Assembly (NCBI GenBank): GCA_020853025.1
Contig: JADYZP010000042.1
Span: 124,001-188,000 of the forward strand
Direction of reading: 5' to 3'
Origin: Burkholderiales bacterium
GTDB lineage: Bacteria > Pseudomonadota > Gammaproteobacteria > Burkholderiales > Casimicrobiaceae
Length of the DNA stretch: 64,000 nt
The number at the start of each line of letters is the position of its first letter. Positions within the stretch are counted from its first letter, which is position 1. A model generated the notes under the pieces. The model did no database searches. It had not been told where the DNA came from and saw nothing but the letters and a program-made list of their open reading frames with translations. The position numbers and the translations under genes were made by a program. Shown here piece by piece: positions 52,091 to 63,139 of the stretch.

Positions 52091-53005
52091 ATGCTGACCT
52101 TTCTGCCTCCGTTCGCACGCGGGATCATCGCTTCCTTTCTGCTCGGCCTCAATACGCTGTTCTGGTGCGCGACTCTCTTCCTGTTCGCGCTGATCAAATT
52201 GGCGATCCCCGCGAGGCCGGTGCGCGCGGCAGTCGACCGCGTGCTGAACACGATCGCCACCCTCTGGGTCGCCTGCAACAGCGGCTGGATGCGGCTCACG
52301 CAGCGTACGCAATGGGACGTCGAAGGTCTCGACGGCCTCGCCTACCGCGGCTGGTACATGGTCAACTGCAACCACCAGTCGTGGGTCGACATCGTCGTCC
52401 TGCAGCACCTCTTCAACCGCCGCATCCCGATGCTCAAGTTCTTCCTGAAGCAGCAGCTGATCTACGTGCCGGTCATCGGACTCGCCTGGTGGGCACTCGA
52501 TTTCCCGTTCATGCGGCGCCATTCGGATGCGTACCTGCGCAAGCATCCGGAGAAGCGCTTCGAGGACATCGATGCGTCGCGGCGCGCCTGCGAGAAATTC
52601 GCGATCGTCCCGACCAGCGTGATGAATTTCGCCGAAGGCACGCGCTTCACACCGGCCAAACACCAGGCGCAGCGCTCGCCTTACCGGTATCTGCTGAAGC
52701 CCAAGGCGGGTGCGCTGGCGCTGGCGCTGAGCGTACTTGGCGAGAAGTTCGACTCGCTGCTCGATGTCACGATCGTCTATCCGGAGGGCGCACCCACGTT
52801 CTGGCAGTTCCTCTGCGGCAACGTGCGAACGATCGCCGTGCGCGCGCAGTGCCTGCCGGTACCGCCGGAGTTCCTACACGGCGACTACGCGCGCGATCCG
52901 AGGTACCGGAAGACCTTCCAGCGCTGGCTGCAGGACCTGTGGCGGCGAAAGGACGAACAAATCGAGGCTACAATGCACGCCCCATCCCGAGGAGTTTCGC
53001 CATGA
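52091..53005 (+). CDS. Lysophospholipid acyltransferase (YihG-like)
   Basis: 304 residues of the PlsC/LPLAT family. Two hydrophobic segments (~8-45) anchor it in the membrane. The acyltransferase HX4D motif is NHQSWVD (~95) and the substrate motif NFAEGTRF (~182). The C-terminus is basic. YihG-type enzymes transfer polyunsaturated acyl chains to lysophosphatidic acid or act on other lysophospholipids. The last bases overlap the DUF1993 start (ATGA). Confidence 0.88.
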   Translation: MLTFLPPFARGIIASFLLGLNTLFWCATLFLFALIKLAIPARPVRAAVDRVLNTIATLWVACNSGWMRLTQRTQWDVEGLDGLAYRGWYMVNCNHQSWVDIVVLQHLFNRRIPMLKFFLKQQLIYVPVIGLAWWALDFPFMRRHSDAYLRKHPEKRFEDIDASRRACEKFAIVPTSVMNFAEGTRFTPAKHQAQRSPYRYLLKPKAGALALALSVLGEKFDSLLDVTIVYPEGAPTFWQFLCGNVRTIAVRAQCLPVPPEFLHGDYARDPRYRKTFQRWLQDLWRRKDEQIEATMHAPSRGVSP

Positions 53006-53511
53006 CGATTTCCATGTTCCAGGCGTCGGTCCCCGTGTTCGCGCGCGGACTCGCCGGCTTGAAGACCATCCTGACCAAGGGCGCCGCGCACGCCGCCGCG
53101 AAGAAGATCGACGAGAGCGTGTTCATCGGCGCGCGCCTGTTCCCCGACATGCTACCGCTCGCGCGCCAGGTGCACATCGCCACCGATTTCGCACGCGGCA
53201 CCATCGCGCGCCTCGCCGGCGTCGAGCCGCCGAAGTGGGACGACAACGAATCGACCTTCGCCGAGCTGATCGCGCGTGTCGAGCGCACCATCGACGCGGT
53301 GAACGCGTTCACGCCCGCGCAGGTCGACGGCTCGGAAGCACGCGAGATCACGCGGCCGGTCCGCGGCGAGCCGAAGACCTTCACCGGAATCAACTATCTG
53401 CTGCAGTACGCGATGCCCAACTTCTATTTCCACAAGACCACCGTCTACGCGATTCTGCGCAGCAACGGCATCGAGCTCGGCAAGGCTGATTACATCGGCG
53501 CGCTGGACTAG
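53002..53511 (+). CDS. DUF1993 family protein
   Basis: 169 residues, DUF1993: MFQASVPVFARGLAGL at the start and a C-terminal INYLLQYAMPNFYFHKTTVYAILR, which carries His-based metal-binding positions like the DinB fold. The ATG overlaps the upstream stop and GAGGAG precedes it. Function not known; members occur in many proteobacteria and fungi. Confidence 0.85.
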   Translation: MTISMFQASVPVFARGLAGLKTILTKGAAHAAAKKIDESVFIGARLFPDMLPLARQVHIATDFARGTIARLAGVEPPKWDDNESTFAELIARVERTIDAVNAFTPAQVDGSEAREITRPVRGEPKTFTGINYLLQYAMPNFYFHKTTVYAILRSNGIELGKADYIGALD

Positions 53512-53572
53512 GATGAAACGGATCCCATTGCACGCATTAGGGGGTGGGTCCGGCTTTCGCCGGACGCGACGG

Positions 53573-56251
<2,679 letters not shown>

Positions 56252-56253
56252 GG

Positions 56254-57303
56254 TCAGCGTGCGGGCCGATCCGCCAGTTCCGCTGCTTCCGCAAGCGGCA
56301 GCGCGCGCGGAGGCAGCGCCCGCACCGCCTCGGCGATCGCCGCGATGTGTGCGGGTGTGGTGCCGCAACAGCCACCGACGATGTTGACAAAACCGCTGCG
56401 CGCGAAGTCGGAAAGCTGCCGCGCGGTTTCCGCCGGAGTCTCGTCGTAGCCGGTCTCCGCCATCGGATTGGGCAGCCCCGCGTTCGGGTAACACGACACG
56501 AAGGTGTCGGCCACGCGCGCGATCTCCTCGATGTACGGACGCATCAGCGCCGCGCCCAGCGCGCAGTTGAGCCCGACGGCGAGCGGCCGCACGTGCCGCA
56601 CCGAGTTCCAGAACGCTTCGGGCGTCTGCCCCGACAGCGTGCGGCCCGAGGCGTCGGTGATGGTGCCGGAAACCACGACCGGCAGTCGCTGGCCGACACT
56701 TTCGAAGAATGACAGTATCGCGAACAACGCCGCCTTGGCGTTCAGCGTGTCGAAGATCGTCTCGACGACGATGAGATCGGCCCCGCCTTCGGCCAGTCCG
56801 GCGACCGCGTCACCATAGGCGGCGACCAGCTCGTCGTAGTCGACGTTGCGCGCGCCGGGATCGTTGACGTCGGGGGATATCGACGCCGTGCGGTTGGTCG
56901 GCCCCACCGCGCCGGCGACGAAGCGCGGCTTTTCCGGCGTCTGCGCCGTCCACACATCGCAGCATTCGCGCGCGATGCGTGCCGCAGCGACGTTCATCTC
57001 GTGAACCTGGGTCTGCATGCCGTAGTCCGCCTGCGCGATGCACGTGGCACTGAAGGTATTCGTCTCGACGATGTCTGCACCCGCGGCGAGGTACTCGTCG
57101 TGAATGCGCGCGACCACTTCGGGCCGCGTCAGGACCAGCAGATCGTTGTCGCCTTTGAGGTCGTGTGTGTGGTCGTGGAAGCGACCGCGGAAATCCGCCT
57201 CGGAAAGATGGCACTGCTGGATCATCGTCCCCATCGCGCCGTCCATGACCAGAATTCGTTCACGCAGCAAACGCGTCAGGAGGGCGGTATGGTCGGGCTG
57301 CAT
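56254..57303 (-). CDS. metH: Methionine synthase, homocysteine-binding part
   Basis: 349 residues of the homocysteine methyltransferase barrel. DGAMGTMIQ near the N-terminus, [11 protein letters not shown] (~132), and zinc ligands in GLNCALG (~244) and [10 protein letters not shown] (~315) are all present. It donates the activated homocysteine for the methyl-transfer reaction catalysed by the following gene product. The promoter probably lies at 57361-57366, with an inverted repeat between it and the start. Confidence 0.95.
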   Translation of the reverse strand: MQPDHTALLTRLLRERILVMDGAMGTMIQQCHLSEADFRGRFHDHTHDLKGDNDLLVLTRPEVVARIHDEYLAAGADIVETNTFSATCIAQADYGMQTQVHEMNVAAARIARECCDVWTAQTPEKPRFVAGAVGPTNRTASISPDVNDPGARNVDYDELVAAYGDAVAGLAEGGADLIVVETIFDTLNAKAALFAILSFFESVGQRLPVVVSGTITDASGRTLSGQTPEAFWNSVRHVRPLAVGLNCALGAALMRPYIEEIARVADTFVSCYPNAGLPNPMAETGYDETPAETARQLSDFARSGFVNIVGGCCGTTPAHIAAIAEAVRALPPRALPLAEAAELADRPAR

Positions 57304-57339
57304 TGGTCAAGGTTCAGGATCGGAGCGAATATTCGGCAA

Positions 57340-57366
57340 TGCACGTAATCAATGCGTGCAATTTTA
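57340..57366 (-). promoter_or_regulatory. metH promoter with adjoining inverted repeat
   Basis: Minus-strand TAAAAT (plus ATTTTA, 57361-57366) is a -10 candidate. Directly downstream lies the perfect inverted repeat TGCACG / CGTGCA (57340-57345 and 57355-57360, 9-bp centre), over the expected transcription start. It could be an operator or a short 5'-UTR hairpin. I could not see a recognisable S-adenosylhomocysteine or cobalamin riboswitch in the 37-160 bp upstream. Confidence 0.45.
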
Positions 57367-57463
57367 GCATCCTGCTCCGCTCGCCCTCGACCTGCCGATT
57401 GCCGCGACGATTGCGCCGGCCTCGGTTGCGCGCACGCTGCGACGTGCTAAGCTTCTCGGCGCC

Positions 57464-57850
57464 ATGAAACATCTGAAGCCAACGGAGGCGCAGGAACTCC
57501 TCGCCGCGAATCCGCAGGCCGTATTCATCGACTGCCGCAGCGAGATGGAGTATTTTTTCGTCGGCCATCCGGTCGGCGCGCAGCATGTCGCGTGGAACGA
57601 CGGTCCGGATTGGGAGATCAATCCGCACTTCGTCGGCCAGGTAAAGAAGGTCGCCAGCATGAACCGGCCGATCGTGCTCATTTGCCGCAGCGGCCATCGC
57701 TCGGTCGACGCCGGGCTCGCGCTGGAAAAGGCCGGCTTCGCCGAGGTCTACAACGTGCTCGAAGGATTCGAGGGGCCGCTCGACGAAGCGCACCATCGCG
57801 GCACGAAGTCCGGCTGGCGCATGGAAGGGCTGCCGTGGGAGCAGTTATAG
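57464..57850 (+). CDS. Rhodanese-domain protein
   Basis: 128 residues, a single rhodanese domain: FIDCRSEMEY (~24, CH2A-like), VLICRSGHRSVDAG (active-site Cys74-x-Ser-Gly-His-Arg) and YNVLEGFEGPLD. Such proteins transfer sulfane sulfur. Reading away from metH and 6 bp before the methyltransferase, so those two are likely co-transcribed. Confidence 0.9.
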   Translation: MKHLKPTEAQELLAANPQAVFIDCRSEMEYFFVGHPVGAQHVAWNDGPDWEINPHFVGQVKKVASMNRPIVLICRSGHRSVDAGLALEKAGFAEVYNVLEGFEGPLDEAHHRGTKSGWRMEGLPWEQL

Positions 57851-57856
57851 GTTGAC

Positions 57857-58597
57857 GTGTCCGCCTTCGGTCCGCTGAGCGCACTCTTTCGCGAAGCCGA
57901 TCGCCTGCGCGCCGACGACGACGAAGTCGCGTGGTACGCGGCGCGGATTCCCGCCGACACTCTCGCACTCGACGTGATGTGCGGCTGGGGCCGGGTCCTG
58001 GTGCCACTGTCCGAACGCGGATGCAACGTGCACGGCGTCGATGCCTCGGCAGCCATGCTCGCGCGCTGCGACGGGCGCGCAGCGACCGCCAATGCGCGCG
58101 CACCAACCTTTCGCCAGGAAGTCACGCAGTTGAATCTGCCGCTGCGCTACGGCCACGCATTCATCGCCGACGGCGCCTTCCAGCTGCTGACCGACCCGAT
58201 GGCCGCCGCCGCGGCGCTCGAGCGCATTCGCGCGCACCTGGTCGACCCCGGAGCGCTCTACATCGATTGCCGAGTGCCTCCGGTGGCGGTCCAGCGTCTC
58301 GGTGCGCCGCTGGTCGAGGTGCGCACGGTCAAGCTCGGCGACGGAACACAGATCACGCTGCGGTCGGAGTCGACGTGGACAGCGGAAGCGCAGATGGCGA
58401 ATGCGGAGAACCGCTACGCGCATCGGCGCGGTGCGCAGCCGCTGGCCGAGGAGCACGAGCGGATTGCATCGGCGTGGTACGAGCCCGAGGCGATCGTCGA
58501 ACTCGTGCGTGCCGCAGGCTTTCGCGATGTGTCGACGGTCGCTGCCGCGGTCACGCCGGTCGAAGGCGATGCTTTCGTGGTGATCGCGCAGGCGTAG
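57857..58597 (+). CDS. Class I SAM-dependent methyltransferase
   Basis: 246 residues starting at GTG 57857. The SAM-binding region reads LDVMCGWGRVLVPLSERG (~38, motif I) and VHGVDASAAML (~58, motif II). No further specificity mark is seen. The C-terminal half (~150-240) is beta-rich. The substrate is unknown. Confidence 0.8.
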   Translation: MSAFGPLSALFREADRLRADDDEVAWYAARIPADTLALDVMCGWGRVLVPLSERGCNVHGVDASAAMLARCDGRAATANARAPTFRQEVTQLNLPLRYGHAFIADGAFQLLTDPMAAAAALERIRAHLVDPGALYIDCRVPPVAVQRLGAPLVEVRTVKLGDGTQITLRSESTWTAEAQMANAENRYAHRRGAQPLAEEHERIASAWYEPEAIVELVRAAGFRDVSTVAAAVTPVEGDAFVVIAQA

Positions 58598-58605
58598 CGG
58601 CAGGA

Positions 58606-59580
58606 CTACCAGCTCCCCGAACTGCCGCCGCCTCCCGAGCTGCCGCCGCCACCGGAGAACCCGCCGCCCGAGGACCCGCCCGAGGACCTGCCCGAAGACC
58701 AGCTCGACCCACCGCCCGACGACATCGTAAAGCCGCCGATGCTCGCGCGTCCCTTGGACTTCAGGTCCTTTTGCGCCTTCTCGTACCAGCTCGTGCGGCT
58801 GACGATGAGCTTGGTGACCGGATAGCCGACAATGTAGACGGCGAGCAGCGCCAGCGCACCGTGCACGCCGAAGATGACGATCGGGAACATCGCCCAGAAC
58901 GGGATCAGGAACACATACAGGAACCAGCCGGTGCCGGGCGTCATGATGCCAATGAATGTGAACAGGCCGATGATGCCGACGATGAAGAAGCCGAGCAGGA
59001 TGCGCATCGGCCACGGCGGCAGTTCGGGGCCCTCTATCCCCGCGAAGCTCTTCCGGTTGCCGTCGCCGCTCGCGCTGTCCGGTGCATCCGCTGTCGGCTC
59101 GGCGCCTCCTTCCAGCCGTGCGACGATCGCGCCGACGCCCGCTTCGATGCCGCCGTCGAAGTCGTTGGACTTGAACCTCGGTGTCATCTCGTTGCGGATG
59201 ATCCGGCCCGCCTGCGCGTCGGTCAGCGTGCCTTCGAGGCCGTAGCCGACCTCGATGCGCATCTTGCGCTGCTTCGGCGCGACGACGACCAGCACGCCGT
59301 TGTCCTCGCCCTTCTGGCCGAGCCCCCATGCGCGGAACACGTTGACAGCGTAGTCTTCGATGCTGTCGTCGCCAATCGTCGGTACCGTCAGCACCACCAC
59401 CTGGTTGGTCGTCTTCTCTTCGTGCGCCTTGAGCGTGGTCGTCAGCCGCTCGCGCGCCGCCGGCGACAGAATTTCGGCGTTGTCGACCACGCGGCCCGAC
59501 AGATAGGGCACTTCCGTCGCGGCCACCTGGCCGGTGCCGAGTATCGCGGCGCACGACAACGCGACAGCCAGCGCCTTCAT
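58606..59580 (-). CDS. TPM-domain membrane protein (YgcG-like) with Gly/Ser-rich tail
   Basis: 324 residues. A signal peptide (~1-23, ending VAATEVP) precedes a periplasmic TPM domain (~25-160, LSGRVVDNAEILSP start; VVVLTVPTIGDDSIEDYAVNVF core). Two membrane helices follow (~207-228, 235-270) and the C-terminal ~45 residues are SerGly repeats, as is common in this family. The gene overlaps the preceding TPM gene by 4 bp. Confidence 0.85.
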   Translation of the reverse strand: MKALAVALSCAAILGTGQVAATEVPYLSGRVVDNAEILSPAARERLTTTLKAHEEKTTNQVVVLTVPTIGDDSIEDYAVNVFRAWGLGQKGEDNGVLVVVAPKQRKMRIEVGYGLEGTLTDAQAGRIIRNEMTPRFKSNDFDGGIEAGVGAIVARLEGGAEPTADAPDSASGDGNRKSFAGIEGPELPPWPMRILLGFFIVGIIGLFTFIGIMTPGTGWFLYVFLIPFWAMFPIVIFGVHGALALLAVYIVGYPVTKLIVSRTSWYEKAQKDLKSKGRASIGGFTMSSGGGSSWSSGRSSGGSSGGGFSGGGGSSGGGGSSGSW

Positions 59581-60221
59581 GCGCCGGACTCCTCGACGGG
59601 GCGATCGGCGAAGAGACCGCCCGCGCCGCGCGGAAATTTCTTGCGCGCGAGCAATGCGTCGATGGCGCCAAGCCCTGCCTGCAGCGCGGCACCGACGTCG
59701 CCCGAGCGCAGTGGCAAGGCCATCGGCTCGATCACCGCGTCCCATTCGCGGTCGCCGACACTCTGCCGCAGTCCGCTATCGGCAAGGATGACGACGCGGC
59801 GCTCGAGCAGGCTCACCAGCAGCAGGATCGACGTGCGCGCGGGCGTCGCGAACAGCTGCCGCTCGAGGAACTGCACGCGCGCGTGCTGGTCGACCTCCTG
59901 CGTCGCACGCGATCCACGCAGGAACAACCGCGTAGCCGCCGGCACGTAGACGCAAACCAGCGCGCACAACGCGCCGACGCCCAGGATCGCCAACGTCGAC
60001 GGCAGCGCGGAGCCATCGGCGAACCCGTCGGGATGCAGCCAATCCGCCGCCGTGACCGCAAGCGCCGTCAACGCGGCACCGAACGCGAAGGCCGTCCACA
60101 CCGTTTCCGGATAGTCGTCGGATCGGGTGGTGACCAGCGTCACCACCTCGACGCCTCGCGCTTTTTCGAGCGCCGCGACGCGGTCTTCGATCGCCTGGGC
60201 TTCGCTGGGGGTCAGTAACAT
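59577..60221 (-). CDS. TPM-domain protein, second copy
   Basis: 214 residues with a short N-terminal TPM-like part (MLLTPSEAQAIEDRVAALEKA), two hydrophobic segments (~43-60 and ~78-100) and LLLVSLLERRVVILADSGL, with a soluble C-terminal domain. TPM genes are frequently paired and linked to lemA; no lemA is seen here. Overlaps the following TPM gene (ATGA). Function not known; perhaps membrane stress or photosystem-like assembly roles. Confidence 0.78.
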   Translation of the reverse strand: MLLTPSEAQAIEDRVAALEKARGVEVVTLVTTRSDDYPETVWTAFAFGAALTALAVTAADWLHPDGFADGSALPSTLAILGVGALCALVCVYVPAATRLFLRGSRATQEVDQHARVQFLERQLFATPARTSILLLVSLLERRVVILADSGLRQSVGDREWDAVIEPMALPLRSGDVGAALQAGLGAIDALLARKKFPRGAGGLFADRPVEESGA

Positions 60222-60305
60222 GCAGTGGCGGCTTTCCTGCGCTACACGCTCCGTGTCATGTCGACAGCGCCGGGCAGCGGGTTGTGATAAGAATCGGCGT
60301 TCGCG

Positions 60306-60953
60306 TCAACTCGGTCGCTCGCAGGCCGTGACCTTGATCTCGGTGCCTGGAAACTGCGCCTGAAGCTCCTTCAGCCGCGCGACCACCGACTGCTGCGGGT
60401 CGCGCACGATGAGCAGCGTCTGCGTGATCGGCTGTTGGTGGAACTGCACCTTGGCGAGCAGGATGCCCAGGGCCGCCAACGCCTCCGCGTGCGCGACCGC
60501 GGCAGCCTCGGTTCGAAACACGCCGAAGGAAATGGCGAACTGGCCCTTGCCGGCGTCGGCCAGCGCGAGTTCCTTCGCCCCCTGCCGCCGCAATTCGCCA
60601 ATCCGCGTCTCGGCCGCCGCGCGCGTGGAGAAGGGACTCATGCTGACCCAATAGCCACCATCGAACTCGACACGCTTTTGCGCCAGCAGCCGGCCAAGTG
60701 CCAGCGGCTCCAGCTCGGCGAGCGCACGCGTGCGGTCGCCGTCGGCGAACATCCCCCACTCGACGCAGACGTCGGCGAGTGCGGCGACTTTGGCGGGGCC
60801 GAGTGCGGCGACCTGCTGCGGCGTCAGCAGCTTGATCTTGTCCGGCTGCACCTGGTCCTGCAGCAGCATCGCGTCACCACTGCCGCTGTCCAGCCGCGTA
60901 TAGGCGTACAGCGTCAGGTTCGCGAGCACGAGGAGAATGATGACGATGCGCAT
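60306..60953 (-). CDS. SPOR-domain protein
   Basis: 215 residues. A single N-terminal membrane helix (~2-18), then a periplasmic part with a C-terminal SPOR-like repeat (~105-200: GGYWVSMSPFSTRAAAETRIGELRRQG, FAISFGVFRTEAAAVAHAEAL). SPOR domains bind denuded peptidoglycan at the septum. In Burkholderiales it normally sits with birA and coaX; here birA is next upstream and coaX is missing. Confidence 0.8.
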   Translation of the reverse strand: MRIVIILLVLANLTLYAYTRLDSGSGDAMLLQDQVQPDKIKLLTPQQVAALGPAKVAALADVCVEWGMFADGDRTRALAELEPLALGRLLAQKRVEFDGGYWVSMSPFSTRAAAETRIGELRRQGAKELALADAGKGQFAISFGVFRTEAAAVAHAEALAALGILLAKVQFHQQPITQTLLIVRDPQQSVVARLKELQAQFPGTEIKVTACERPS

Positions 60954-61128
60954 AATAGGAAAGTGCAGATAGGCCGACCGTCCGCGATGAGTGCCAGTTC
61001 CGGTCGCGCACCCGATTATCCCTAAGCTGCAGCCATCCGTTAAGCCGTCCGGCGATCCGGAGGTAGATGCGCGGCTGGGGTGTAGCGTTCGCCGGGCTGC
61101 GCTTCGGCGCCCGCGGCCCGGCCGTGAA

Positions 61129-62133
61129 CTACGTTCGGCGTAGCGAAATTTCGCCCGACAGGAAGCGGGCGCGCCGCGGCCCGTCGGCGAGTACCAGTGC
61201 GCCGGTGCTGTCGACGCCGGCCACCGTGCCCTTGACGCTGGCGCCATCCGGAAGCAGCAGCTTTACCGGCTTGCCCTGGTAGGCATGACGCCGCTGCCAT
61301 TCCGCTGCGAAGGCCGGGAAGCCGGCGCGCGAATACGCGTCGAGGGTGGACGCCAGTTCGGACGCCAGACGAGCAAGCAGATGATTGCGATCGATGGGCG
61401 GTGCGCCGCGGCCCGCGACGGTGGTCAGGTCGCTCACGGGCTCGCCGATGCTTCGGCGGATCCCGGCGGGCAGGCGCACGTTGACGCCCACGCCGACCAC
61501 GACCGTCGACGGACCCAGCGCGTCGCCGTTCAGTTCGACCAGAATGCCGCCGACCTTCAAGTGGCGATGGACAAGGTCGTTCGGCCACTTCAATTCGACG
61601 CCGGGCAGGCCCTGCGCCTCCAGTGCACGCACCACGGCCACGCCCACGGCCAGCGACAAGCCGGCCAGGAAGCCCGCGCCCTGCTCATAGCGCCAGCCGA
61701 GCGAGAAAGTGAGGCTGCCACCCGCGACCGCGGTCCAGGCCTTGCCGCGACGACCGCGCCCCGCGCTTTGCCATTCGGCGGCGAGCACCGCGCCGTGGAT
61801 GTCGCGACGCTGCGAACGGCGCAGGAGTTCGGTCGAGGTCGACCCGATCTGGTCGACGATTTCGACGTCGAGCAGCGGGAAAACCTCACCCTTGGCCGCC
61901 AGCTCCCGTAGCGCACGGCGGACTTCGTCGGCGTTCAGGAAATCCGGCGCGGTGGTCAGTCGGTAGCCCAGTCCGCGTACCCGCTCGAGCGAAAGGCCGG
62001 CGGTCTCCGCCTGCTTCAATAGCTGCGACACGCGCGCGCGCGTCAACCCCACCGTCGCGGCCAAGTCTTCGCCGGAGTGGAAAGCGCCGTCGGAAAGCTG
62101 GCGCAAAAGCGAGAATCCAAGAGGAGTGAGCAC
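61129..62133 (-). CDS. birA: Biotin protein ligase and repressor
   Basis: Attaches biotin to the carboxyl carrier of acetyl-CoA carboxylase and can repress biotin genes. 334 residues starting at GTG 62133 (GGAG about 4 bp upstream). N-terminal winged helix (~1-65, TVGLTRARVSQLLKQAE) followed by the catalytic domain with AGRGRRGKAW (~126), ELKWPNDL (~180) and VGGILVEL; the C-terminal SH3-like domain ends LSGEISLR. Both parts are intact, so it may be bifunctional. Confidence 0.95.
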   Translation of the reverse strand: MLTPLGFSLLRQLSDGAFHSGEDLAATVGLTRARVSQLLKQAETAGLSLERVRGLGYRLTTAPDFLNADEVRRALRELAAKGEVFPLLDVEIVDQIGSTSTELLRRSQRRDIHGAVLAAEWQSAGRGRRGKAWTAVAGGSLTFSLGWRYEQGAGFLAGLSLAVGVAVVRALEAQGLPGVELKWPNDLVHRHLKVGGILVELNGDALGPSTVVVGVGVNVRLPAGIRRSIGEPVSDLTTVAGRGAPPIDRNHLLARLASELASTLDAYSRAGFPAFAAEWQRRHAYQGKPVKLLLPDGASVKGTVAGVDSTGALVLADGPRRARFLSGEISLRRT

Positions 62134-62341
62134 TTACATTCGCCTGTCATGTTGCACCGCCAAATGTAACACGGCGCAGCGTTTAGTGCACCCATTTCGA
62201 GCGGTACATCGAGGATGTGCGTCCAGCGGGCGGCGATTGCAAGCTCGTAGGACACTGCGGCGCAAAAAAGTTGGCCAGGGGCTGATTCCTCATGCCTGTA
62301 CAGGTCCGGGTAGCCGCAGCGCCCCCAGGCGAGCCGATCGC

Positions 62342-63139
62342 TCAGCGCTTGAGCCGCCGAAGCAACTGCTGGTGCAACGCTGGGTCGCCACAGGCGAGAA
62401 CCGGGCCCCCCTGGTCGCAACGACCGCCTGACCAGTTGCTGATGACGCCGCCGGCGGCGGTGACGATCGGGATCAGCGCCTGCACGTCGTAGGGCTGCAG
62501 GCCGCATTCGATCACGACGTCGATGAAACCCATCGCCAGCTGCGTATAGCAATAGCAATCGCCACCGTAGCGCAACAGGCGAGCGTCGTGCGTCACGGCG
62601 TGCAGCGCCGCCTGCTCGGCGGCGGAGGCAAACTGCCGCGGGTCGGTGGTGGCGACGATCGCGTCTTCGATGCGCGCGCAGGCTCGTGTGCGCAGGTTCC
62701 GCCGCTCGTCGCCGCGCCGCCACTGCGCGACGCCGCTTTGCGTGCCGAGAAAGGTCTCGCCGATGAAGGGCTGATGCGCAACACCCACGACCGGCGCGTC
62801 GCCGTCGTGCAGCGAGAGCAGCGTCGCCCAATGCAACTGGCCGAGAATGAAGCTCTTGGTGCCGTCGATGGGATCGATCACCCAGGTCAGCGGCGACCCA
62901 CCTGCCTCGCGACCGTGCTCCTCGCCGTGGATGCCGTGATCCGGAAACCTGCGCTTGATCGCCGCGCGTATCGCGTCCTCCGCGGCGTGGTCGGCGACGG
63001 TGACCGGGTCGTAGCCCATGTAGTTGCGCTTGTCCTGCACACTGATGATCTCGCGAAAATGCGGCAGGATTGCAGCGCCGGCGGCGACCACCGTCTGCAG
63101 TGCAAATTCGAGAAAACGCTGCTGGTCGTCGGGGGTCAT
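62342..63139 (-). CDS. hisN: Histidinol-phosphatase (inositol monophosphatase family)
   Basis: 265 residues. IMPase-fold Mg2+ phosphatase: GEEHG (~73), the DPIDGTKSF motif (~88-96) and C-terminal GLQPYDVQALIPI (~216). The YDPVTVADHAAE (~43) and the fold are closest to histidinol-phosphatase HisN, although inositol-1-phosphatase activity cannot be excluded. The ATG overlaps the upstream epimerase stop (ATGA). Confidence 0.85.
   Translation of the reverse strand: MTPDDQQRFLEFALQTVVAAGAAILPHFREIISVQDKRNYMGYDPVTVADHAAEDAIRAAIKRRFPDHGIHGEEHGREAGGSPLTWVIDPIDGTKSFILGQLHWATLLSLHDGDAPVVGVAHQPFIGETFLGTQSGVAQWRRGDERRNLRTRACARIEDAIVATTDPRQFASAAEQAALHAVTHDARLLRYGGDCYCYTQLAMGFIDVVIECGLQPYDVQALIPIVTAAGGVISNWSGGRCDQGGPVLACGDPALHQQLLRRLKR

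Noticed and set aside
57304-57463. SAM, SAH or cobalamin riboswitch upstream of metH
   Set aside because: Only a short inverted repeat and a -10 box were visible; the conserved cores of these riboswitches were not found by eye.
62134-62341. BirA operator upstream of birA
   Set aside because: The TGTTAC...GCAACA similarity near 62157-62178 is too weak and differs from the known TTGTAAAC-type half-sites.
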